From Spirochaetota bacterium (lineage in GTDB: Bacteria > Spirochaetota > Spirochaetia > DSM-27196 > PWMO01), in assembly GCA_009908925.1 (NCBI GenBank), contig JAAAOH010000350.1, forward strand, positions 1-10,717: DNA of 10,717 bases. The letters are read 5' to 3'. The translations under genes were made by a program, and so were the position numbers. The notes below the pieces were generated by a model. It saw only the letters and a list, made by a program, of their open reading frames with translations. It was not told the DNA's origin and ran no database searches. This document shows, piece by piece, positions 1-5,604 of this stretch (position 1 is the stretch's first letter; each line of letters begins with the position of its first letter).

Positions 1-63
1 GGCGAGCCTCAGCTGATGAAAGCGGCCGAGTTCCGCGAACGGGGTGAGTCACCGGACGGCTGA
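1..63 (+). CDS. 3' end of an unidentified upstream gene
   Basis: The first reading frame is open from base 1 and ends at TGA 61-63, giving 20 hydrophilic C-terminal residues that begin GEPQLMK. The TGA overlaps the ATG of the next gene by one base (TGATG), an arrangement typical of translationally coupled genes. That overlap is the main reason to believe this is a real gene end. Nothing in 20 residues identifies the product. It is probably the preceding member of the same operon as the exported-protein genes that follow. Confidence 0.55.
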   Translation, partial: GEPQLMKAAEFRERGESPDG

Positions 64-638
64 TGCGCATGAGGGTACGATACGCTCTCGTTGTCCTGCC
101 GGTGCTGCTCTTATGCGCGGCATTCCCCGCCATCGCGCAGGATGGCGGAGGCTCCACCGGTAGTACCGGGGGGAGCGCTCCCGGCGGGCTTGAAACCATC
201 GACGAAGCATTGCGCGAGCTCGCGGACAGCGCCATGGGTGTCCATATCACTGCCCGGATCACTCAGGGCTCGGAGCAGACCGTCTGGAACATGGACGTTA
301 CCCGTGTCACGATCTCCGGCAGGGCGGTGACCGTCAGGCTCGACGGGAGCAATGTGACGGTGGTGGCCAAGTTCACTCCCTACCGGGATTCGGGAGATTC
401 CATCCTCCTCGTCGCCCAGGGGCAGACCTGGATATCGCGTGACGGCACCGAGGAGGCGGTCGACTACCAGACTGCCTTCGAGAGCATGCCCATTCAACTC
501 GGAGAAACCGTGGTCTTCTTGCCGCTCGGCGACAATGAGCTTACAATGGACGTCGAAACCGAGGAAAGCACCACGCTCAACATCGAGCTCGAGGTCACGG
601 TCGTCCCCTACGACGGCGAAACCGCAAAGAATGAGTAG
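63..638 (+). CDS. exported protein of unknown function with Gly/Ser linker
   Basis: I do not recognise this 191-residue protein. Residues 1-25 look like a Sec signal peptide: basic N-terminus (MRMRVR), hydrophobic core about 8-22, and an AIA cleavage site before Q26. The cysteine at position 18 sits in LLLC and lacks a small residue at -1, so it is a poor lipobox and a soluble periplasmic product is more likely than a lipoprotein. Residues 28-42 are a Gly/Ser/Thr-rich linker. Residues 44-185 alternate short hydrophobic and polar stretches as in an all-beta domain and contain no cysteine. ATG 63 overlaps the upstream stop; ATG 69 is an alternative start, and neither has a strong Shine-Dalgarno. 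The next gene starts 9 bases after the stop in the same frame, so the two products probably act together in the envelope. Confidence 0.8.
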   Translation: MRMRVRYALVVLPVLLLCAAFPAIAQDGGGSTGSTGGSAPGGLETIDEALRELADSAMGVHITARITQGSEQTVWNMDVTRVTISGRAVTVRLDGSNVTVVAKFTPYRDSGDSILLVAQGQTWISRDGTEEAVDYQTAFESMPIQLGETVVFLPLGDNELTMDVETEESTTLNIELEVTVVPYDGETAKNE

Positions 639-647
639 CGCCGACAC

Positions 648-2291
648 ATGAGTCCTACCCACAGTCACGCCCGGAGCGCCATAGGTGCGACGGTCGCGTT
701 TCTCATCCTCCTCACAACCTTTTACGCGCTCGTCAGCTTCACGGGGCGCACTCCCGTAATCGAGAACATCGAGCCGAAGACGGCGGCACCTGGGGAACCC
801 ATAGAAATCACGGGCGAGCACTTCGGCAACAGCCGCGGCCGCGCCAAGGTGCGCATTGCCGGGAGCACGCCCACGTCCTCCGCGTATCGCGAGTGGAGCG
901 ACGAGCGGATCGTAATGGAGGTGCCGGAGGACGTGGACTCCGGGCTGGTGTATGTGGAAACCGATCGCGGCCGCAGCAACGGGGTGCTGTTTGCGAACGC
1001 CACGCACGTCCCGAGCGACTATGCCGTCGAGGACTCCGCGGCGCAGCCGGCTGTGAGCTCTGTTACACCCCAGAGCGCCGCTGTGGGCGATGTCATCACG
1101 ATCCGCGGCGAGCGGTTCGGCGGCAACCGAAAGGATTCGCGGGTGACCTTCACCTGGGAATCCGAAGACGGTGACGAGGGCCGGATCGAGGTTTCCGGGG
1201 ACGAGGACGGATACGTGTACTGGTCCGCACGTGAGGTGCGGCTGCGGGTACCGGACGGCGCCGTCTCAGGTGCCGTCTCGATAGAGACAGTTCGCGGCGA
1301 GAGTCAGGGTGTCGAGGTTGCAATTGAGCATCCTGTGGGCCGGAAGCGTTTCACCGGCCGGCGAAGCCACGCGGTCGCGGTTTCGGTCAGTATGGACTCG
1401 GTTCAGCTCGCCGAGGAGGCGGCCGGCGCGACAGTATTCTTGTGGGCGCCGACAGTGGCACGCGCACCGGAGCAGCGCAACTACCAGGTGCTGACCGAAA
1501 CAGAGGCGCCGCTGTTTTCCCGTGCTTCCGGAGTCTCTCTCCACCGCATCGAGAATCCCGCGCCGGATAGCGCGTGGTCGATGCGCAGAACGGCCCTGTT
1601 CGACCGATACGCGGTTGAAACGCAGATCGAGCCCGCCGCCGTGCCGCTCGAGTATGATCGCTCCGCGGAGTTTCTCCGCCGCTATACCGAGGCGGACGAG
1701 CTCCTGCCCGTTGACGCTGCGCCGGTGCAGACGGAGGCGGCACGACTCCTTCGAACCGCGCGAAACCCCTACGTCAGGGCTCTGCGAACCTACGAGCGTG
1801 TTCTCGCGGTCCTCTCCCCGATCGAGCGCGTCGGGGCGGTTCAGCCGGTCCAGGCCCTCGAAACGGGAGCTGCAAACGCGTACGGCTACGCCGCTCTCAC
1901 CGTCTCCCTGCTGCGCGCGCAGGACATCGCCGCCCGGCTCGTCAGCGGCTACCTCGTCTGCGATCCCGCGGCTATCGAGCGCCACTACTGGGCCGAGTTC
2001 TACATCGAGGATTTCGGCTGGGTACCACTGGATCCCGCAGCGGCCGACGGCGCCGTATGCGGGAGTTTCGCGATGCCGGAGGATCCGGTATCGTACTATT
2101 TCGGCAACACCGACGCCGATCGCATCACCTTCAGCAAGGGACTTATCGAGGTCCCGCGGATGCACCCCGAGGGACGTACCCGGCGTGTGGAGACCATGTA
2201 CTCCCTGCAGACCCATCACCAGGAAGCAGTCGGTGATATCACCTGGTATCGCGTGCGCTGGCACGATGTGACCTACCTCGGCGATTATTGA
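648..2291 (+). CDS. membrane-anchored IPT/TIG and transglutaminase-like protein, catalytic Cys missing
   Basis: This 547-residue protein has a single membrane segment at about 11-31 acting as an uncleaved signal anchor, with the rest predicted outside the cytoplasm. Two immunoglobulin-like IPT/TIG domains follow, at about 37-115 and 135-224. Each opens with an I/V-x-P-x-x-A-x-x-G-x-x-I-x-I-x-G-x-x-F-G pattern. Residues 240-390 are an unrecognised, mainly beta region leading into a transglutaminase-like core at about 395-470. That core keeps the LLRAQ-IAARLVSGY segment, the catalytic His446 (HYWAEFY) and Asp462 (WVPLDP). The position of the nucleophilic Cys, 19 residues before the conserved Arg430, is Ala411. 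The two nearby cysteines, 438 and 471, are not at that site. A pseudoenzyme with a binding or scaffold role is therefore likely. ATG 648 is the earliest possible start because the preceding stop, TAG 636-638, is in the same frame. Its Shine-Dalgarno is weak, which fits translational coupling. Confidence 0.87.
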   Translation: MSPTHSHARSAIGATVAFLILLTTFYALVSFTGRTPVIENIEPKTAAPGEPIEITGEHFGNSRGRAKVRIAGSTPTSSAYREWSDERIVMEVPEDVDSGLVYVETDRGRSNGVLFANATHVPSDYAVEDSAAQPAVSSVTPQSAAVGDVITIRGERFGGNRKDSRVTFTWESEDGDEGRIEVSGDEDGYVYWSAREVRLRVPDGAVSGAVSIETVRGESQGVEVAIEHPVGRKRFTGRRSHAVAVSVSMDSVQLAEEAAGATVFLWAPTVARAPEQRNYQVLTETEAPLFSRASGVSLHRIENPAPDSAWSMRRTALFDRYAVETQIEPAAVPLEYDRSAEFLRRYTEADELLPVDAAPVQTEAARLLRTARNPYVRALRTYERVLAVLSPIERVGAVQPVQALETGAANAYGYAALTVSLLRAQDIAARLVSGYLVCDPAAIERHYWAEFYIEDFGWVPLDPAAADGAVCGSFAMPEDPVSYYFGNTDADRITFSKGLIEVPRMHPEGRTRRVETMYSLQTHHQEAVGDITWYRVRWHDVTYLGDY

Positions 2292-2304
2292 CGCCCCGCG
2301 AATA

Positions 2305-2333
2305 TTGACACCGGTCTCCGCAACACCTATGTT
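2305..2333 (+). promoter_or_regulatory. sigma70-type promoter of glyA
   Basis: A perfect -35 box TTGACA (2305-2310) is followed after exactly 17 bases by TATGTT (2328-2333), a 4/6 match to TATAAT. Transcription would begin near 2340, giving a leader of about 39 bases. It lies directly behind the TIG/transglutaminase-like gene, so glyA is probably expressed independently of that operon. The assignment is by consensus only. Confidence 0.65.
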
Positions 2334-2341
2334 GAGAAAAG

Positions 2342-2371
2342 CCGACAGGCTCATTCTTTGTGTCGGAGGAG
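2342..2371 (+). promoter_or_regulatory. glyA leader hairpin overlapping the Shine-Dalgarno
   Basis: CCGACA (2342-2347) pairs with TGTCGG (2361-2366) around a 13-base loop. The last two bases of the 3' arm are the first two of the strong Shine-Dalgarno GGAGGAG (2365-2371), which stands 7 bases before the TTG start at 2379. The hairpin would begin almost at the 5' end of the predicted transcript. It could stabilise the message or partly mask the ribosome site. The leader is too short for a glycine riboswitch. Confidence 0.5.
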
Positions 2372-2378
2372 TCGCTTC

Positions 2379-3692
2379 TTGAATTATCTGCAGCAGACCG
2401 ATCCCGAGATGTATGACATCGTTCAGCTCGAGGAGAAACGACAGCACGAGAAGCTCGAGCTGATTGCCTCGGAGAACTTTGCAAGTCGCGCGGTTCTCGA
2501 AACCGCCGGGACCGTGCTCACGAACAAATATGCCGAAGGATATCCGGGAAAGCGGTATTACGGCGGCTGTGAATACATCGATATGGCGGAAAATCTCGCA
2601 CGCGACCGCGCGAAAGAGCTCTTCGGCGCCGATCATGCCAACGTGCAGCCGCACTCGGGCAGCTCGGCCAACATGGCGGTCTACTTTGCCGTACTCAAGC
2701 CCGGCGACACCATTCTCGGAATGGATCTTTCCCACGGCGGACATCTGACTCACGGCGCGCCGGTGAACTTCTCCGGAAAACTCTACAACATAGCCAGTTA
2801 CGGGGTGGACCGCGAGAGCGAAACCATTGACTACGACGAGGTCGCACGCGTCGCACGGGAGACCCGCCCCGCGCTCATCATTGCCGGCGCCTCGGCCTAT
2901 CCCCGGGTGCTCGATTTCCCGCGTTTCCGCGCCATAGCCGACGAGGTGGGCGCACTCTTTGTGGTGGATATGGCCCATATTGCCGGCCTCGTCGCGACGG
3001 GGGAGCATCCTTCCCCGGTACCGCACGCCCACTTCGTAACGACGACGACCCATAAGACCCTCAGGGGGCCGCGCGGCGGACTGATCCTCATCGGGAACGA
3101 CACCGAGAACACGCTGGGCATCAAGGCCGCCAAGTCGGGTCGGGTGAAGCGCTGGAGCGAGATTATCGACTCGAACGTCATGCCCGGTATCCAGGGCGGG
3201 CCGCTCATGCATGTCATTGCAGCAAAAGGCGTTGCATTCCGGGAGGCCCAATCGGAGGACTTCGGCGAGTATCAGAAGCGAATCATAGCCAACGCGCGTG
3301 CGCTTGCCGCGGCACTCGAGACCGAAGGGGCCCGCATCATTTCCGGCGGTACCGACAATCATCTGATGCTCGTCGACGTAACTCCCTTCGACATCACCGG
3401 CAAGGAGGCGGAGCAGGCGCTCGATCGTGCAAATATCACCGTCAATAAGAACGCAATTCCGTTCGATACTAGAAGTCCGTTGGTAACGTCCGGAATTCGG
3501 CTGGGCACGCCGGCGCTGACGACGCGCGGAATGCGCGAGGGGGACATGGAAACGGTGGCCTCGCTGATCGTCCGGGTGCTTGCCGCAAAGGGCGATGATG
3601 CAGTGGTGGAACAGGTTGGGGAGGATGTGAAGCGACTTTCGGGTCGATTCCCCCTCTATCCCGAAGTTCTCGCTCAGAGTGTGTCGCATTGA
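2379..3692 (+). CDS. glyA: serine hydroxymethyltransferase
   Basis: The cytoplasmic PLP enzyme interconverts serine plus tetrahydrofolate with glycine plus 5,10-methylene-tetrahydrofolate, the main source of one-carbon units. Diagnostic segments are LIASENF near the N-terminus, EGYPGKRYYGG, QPHSGSSANMAVY, the VDMAHIAGL motif, and TTTTHKTLRGPRGG with the Schiff-base lysine at Lys226. NHLMLVD, NITVNKN and TSGIRLGTPA follow in the usual order. The start is set at TTG 2379, 7 bases after GGAGGAG, giving 437 residues. An in-frame TTG at 2358 would add seven residues but lies upstream of that Shine-Dalgarno. Between GGLIL and PGIQGGP there are about 31 residues (238-268), roughly 14 more than in the E. 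coli enzyme. This resembles the longer form I recall from Bacteroidota. All expected catalytic segments are intact. Confidence 0.97.
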   Translation: MNYLQQTDPEMYDIVQLEEKRQHEKLELIASENFASRAVLETAGTVLTNKYAEGYPGKRYYGGCEYIDMAENLARDRAKELFGADHANVQPHSGSSANMAVYFAVLKPGDTILGMDLSHGGHLTHGAPVNFSGKLYNIASYGVDRESETIDYDEVARVARETRPALIIAGASAYPRVLDFPRFRAIADEVGALFVVDMAHIAGLVATGEHPSPVPHAHFVTTTTHKTLRGPRGGLILIGNDTENTLGIKAAKSGRVKRWSEIIDSNVMPGIQGGPLMHVIAAKGVAFREAQSEDFGEYQKRIIANARALAAALETEGARIISGGTDNHLMLVDVTPFDITGKEAEQALDRANITVNKNAIPFDTRSPLVTSGIRLGTPALTTRGMREGDMETVASLIVRVLAAKGDDAVVEQVGEDVKRLSGRFPLYPEVLAQSVSH

Positions 3693-3718
3693 CAAAGCTC
3701 TGAACGGGCTCGTATACT
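3689..3718 (+). promoter_or_regulatory. sigma70-type promoter of the twin cNMP-binding gene
   Basis: TTGACA (3689-3694) is a perfect -35 box. An 18-base spacer leads to TATACT (3713-3718), a 5/6 match to the -10 consensus. The -35 box contains the TGA stop codon of glyA (3690-3692), so the promoter begins inside the preceding gene. Predicted initiation is near 3725, about 25 bases before the ATG. Confidence 0.72.
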
Positions 3719-3736
3719 GACTCAAAGAGTCACTCT
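3718..3736 (+). promoter_or_regulatory. perfect dyad at the predicted transcription start (operator candidate)
   Basis: TGACTC-AAA-GAGTCA (3718-3732) is a perfect inverted repeat with 6-base arms. It overlaps a second palindrome, AGAGT-C-ACTCT (3726-3736). The dyads start on the last base of the -10 box and span the predicted transcription start, a typical repressor position. The sequence does not match the E. coli Crp consensus TGTGA-N6-TCACA. It could alternatively act as a small 5' hairpin in RNA. Autoregulation by the downstream gene product is conceivable but untested. Confidence 0.45.
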
Positions 3737-3749
3737 GGCGGAATGCAGG

Positions 3750-4982
3750 ATGGGCAACCCTTTACAGCTTTCGATGGTCAACTTCAACAAGGGTGCGTAC
3801 ATCATTGTTGAAGGTAAGCAAAAGGCCGACCAGTTCTTCATAATCCGCTCGGGTAAGGTGCGCATCAGCAAAGAGGTTGAAATCGTCGAGGAGGAGGGCG
3901 GAAACGTTCTCGCCCCGGGGGACTTCTTCGGCGTTGTGTCCACCATGTCCGGGCACAGCCACATCGAGACGGCGCAGGCGCTGACCGATGTGACCCTCAT
4001 TTCCGTAAACCGTGATAACTATACCCTGCTGATCGAGCGGAACGCTCCGGTCGCAATGAAGATTATCGAGGCTTTCTCGCGCCGCATGCGCTACCTCGAT
4101 GAGAAACTCGCCCAGCTCACCTTCAAGGAAACAGCCGAGCCCGATCCCAGCCATCTCTTCTACGTGGGGGAGTACTACGCCAGGCAGAATCAGTACAACC
4201 AGGCGTACTACGCGTACTACCAGTACGTGAAGCATGTGCCCCAGGGAAAGAACGTTCAAACCGCGCGCGAGCGCATGATGAAGATCAAGCCTTACTCGAA
4301 GGCGGTCCATCTCGACGGTGACAGCGAGGTTTTCACCCGCGAGTACCCCAAAGATACCATGATCTTCGCCGAGACAATGCCCGGACGCGAGCTCTACATC
4401 ATCCAGAAGGGCAGCGTGAAGATCACCAAGATCGTCAATGACAACGAGGTGTTGCTCGCGGTGCTGAAAGCCGGGGACATCTTTGGTGAGATGTCGCTCA
4501 TCGAGAACAAGCCGCGCTCGGCAAGTGCCATTGCGTTCGAGGAGTCGGTGCTGCTCGCGGTGAACCAGGAAAACTTCGAGCGCATGGTGCAGAGCCAGCC
4601 GCAGATCATCGCGCGGCTCACGACGCTGCTCGCCGAGCGCATCTGGTTCATCTACAAGCAGCTTGCGAACACGCTGCTGAGCGACAAGGTGGGGCGGCTC
4701 TACGACGCGCTGCTCATCCAGCTCGAGAAGAACCGCGTGCCCATTCGCTCCGGCGAGGCCTACACCTTCGATTTCGGTACCCGCGAGCTCATCAACATGG
4801 TCGGCCTTCCCATGGAAGAGGGTAATCAGGCCATGCGCGAGCTCCTGCGGAACACCAAGCTCAAGGCCATGGATAATCGAATCCACGTGACCGATCTCGA
4901 GGAGATCGACAAACAGGCCAAGTACTACCGCAAGATGGAAAAGATCGAGCGGGCGCGCAAGCAGCAGAAACGTATCAGCTGA
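3750..4982 (+). CDS. Crp-related protein with two cyclic-nucleotide-binding domains
   Basis: This 410-residue cytoplasmic protein has four parts. They are a cyclic-nucleotide-binding fold at about 10-118, a Tyr-rich TPR-like helical linker at 134-178, a second such fold at about 185-305, and a C-terminal Crp-like winged helix at about 310-385. The second fold has a textbook phosphate-binding cassette, FGEMSL...NKPRSASA, with Glu247 and Arg256 in place. In the first fold the aligned cassette reads FGVVSTMSGHSHIETA, with Val62 and His71 replacing these residues, so it probably no longer binds a cyclic nucleotide. The winged helix keeps the TRELINMVGLP...AMRELL pattern, but its recognition helix starts MEEG, with acidic residues where Crp has Arg-Glu. 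DNA binding is therefore uncertain. The protein ends in a basic Arg/Lys tail. The start at ATG 3750 has a modest GGCGGA 7 bases upstream. It has its own promoter, and no obvious target or cyclase is encoded nearby. Confidence 0.88.
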   Translation: MGNPLQLSMVNFNKGAYIIVEGKQKADQFFIIRSGKVRISKEVEIVEEEGGNVLAPGDFFGVVSTMSGHSHIETAQALTDVTLISVNRDNYTLLIERNAPVAMKIIEAFSRRMRYLDEKLAQLTFKETAEPDPSHLFYVGEYYARQNQYNQAYYAYYQYVKHVPQGKNVQTARERMMKIKPYSKAVHLDGDSEVFTREYPKDTMIFAETMPGRELYIIQKGSVKITKIVNDNEVLLAVLKAGDIFGEMSLIENKPRSASAIAFEESVLLAVNQENFERMVQSQPQIIARLTTLLAERIWFIYKQLANTLLSDKVGRLYDALLIQLEKNRVPIRSGEAYTFDFGTRELINMVGLPMEEGNQAMRELLRNTKLKAMDNRIHVTDLEEIDKQAKYYRKMEKIERARKQQKRIS

Positions 4983-5018
4983 ACCCCGGGGCCGGCAGGC
5001 AGCATCCGCCCTGGCGAC

Positions 5019-5035
5019 GGCCGGGATGTCCGGCC
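5019..5035 (+). repeat. GC-rich hairpin upstream of msrA
   Basis: GGCCGG (5019-5024) pairs with CCGGCC (5030-5035) around the loop GATGT. No T-run follows, so it is not a classical intrinsic terminator. It lies in the 85-base gap between the cNMP-binding gene and msrA. It may be a processing or attenuating stem, or simply GC-rich spacer. Confidence 0.35.
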
Positions 5036-5067
5036 ACAGCACATTACAGCACTACAGAGGGAGACAC

Positions 5068-5568
5068 ATGGAAACCGCATATTTTGCAGCAGGTTGCTTC
5101 TGGGGCGTCGAGGACGCCTTCCGAAACGTTAAGGGCGTTTCGTCGGTGCGCTCCGGCTATGCCGGCGGCCACACCGCGAACCCGAGCTACGATGAGGTGT
5201 GCAGCGGCACAACCGGCCACGCGGAGACCGTTGAGGTCACCTATGACGCCGAGCAGGTGAGCTATGACGACCTGTTGCGCGTCTTCTTCACCATCCACGA
5301 TCCGTCGCAGAAAAACCGGCAGGGTCCGGATATCGGGGAGCAGTACCGTTCCGCGGTTTTCTACACGACCGAGGAGCAGCGGAGCGCCGCAGAGCGCGTG
5401 GCCGGTGAGGTAGAGGCCGGAAATGGCCCCCGCAGGGTGAACGGGCCCGTCCAGACGCAGATCGAGTCCGCCGAAACCTTCTATCCCGCGGAAGGCTATC
5501 ACCAGCGCTACTTCGAGAAGCACGGGTTCTCGAACGCGCCGGCCGTTCCGGAGCACCTTCGGGTCTGA
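5068..5568 (+). CDS. msrA: peptide-methionine (S)-S-oxide reductase MsrA
   Basis: MsrA reduces the S epimer of methionine sulfoxide, free or in proteins, in the cytoplasm. The 166-residue product has the catalytic GCFWG motif with nucleophile Cys10, SGYAGG at 29-34, the YDEVCSGTTGHAE segment with Cys45, GPDIGEQYRSA, and the C-terminal YHQRYFEKHG. Cys10 and Cys45 are the only cysteines. The C-terminal recycling pair of enzymes such as E. coli MsrA is absent. The start at ATG 5068 is chosen because AGAGGGAG (5056-5063) lies just upstream and the family sequence begins there. An in-frame ATG at 5026 would add 14 unrelated residues. No strong promoter is visible, so it may be read from the gene before it. 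No msrB is present in the window. Confidence 0.96.
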   Translation: METAYFAAGCFWGVEDAFRNVKGVSSVRSGYAGGHTANPSYDEVCSGTTGHAETVEVTYDAEQVSYDDLLRVFFTIHDPSQKNRQGPDIGEQYRSAVFYTTEEQRSAAERVAGEVEAGNGPRRVNGPVQTQIESAETFYPAEGYHQRYFEKHGFSNAPAVPEHLRV

Positions 5569-5604
5569 GGGCCGCAACGCACCCGCAGCAGCGCGCCCGG
5601 ACCG

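Noticed and set aside
93..140. Lipoprotein lipobox in the small exported protein
   Set aside because: Cys18 is preceded by Leu-Leu-Leu with no small residue at -1, while a good AIA signal peptidase I site follows at 23-25.
2306..2378. Possible glycine riboswitch before glyA
   Set aside because: The predicted leader is only about 39 bases and lacks the conserved core; only a simple hairpin is seen.
2358..2378. Upstream TTG start for glyA
   Set aside because: The strong GGAGGAG lies downstream of it and 7 bases before the TTG at 2379, so translation should start at 2379.
1266..3725. Long open frame on the minus strand (819 codons)
   Set aside because: It lies opposite glyA and the TIG gene, both strongly supported. 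The translation shows no domain, and long antisense frames are common at this GC content.
3762..5042. Minus-strand open frame of 426 codons opposite the cNMP-binding gene
   Set aside because: It overlaps a clear Crp-related gene and shows no family features.
5026..5067. Upstream ATG start for msrA
   Set aside because: It lies inside a GC hairpin, lacks a Shine-Dalgarno, and adds residues foreign to the family; ATG 5068 has AGAGGGAG upstream.
5569..5604. Bidirectional terminator between msrA and topA
   Set aside because: The 36-base gap is GC-rich but has no convincing stem followed by a T-run in either direction.
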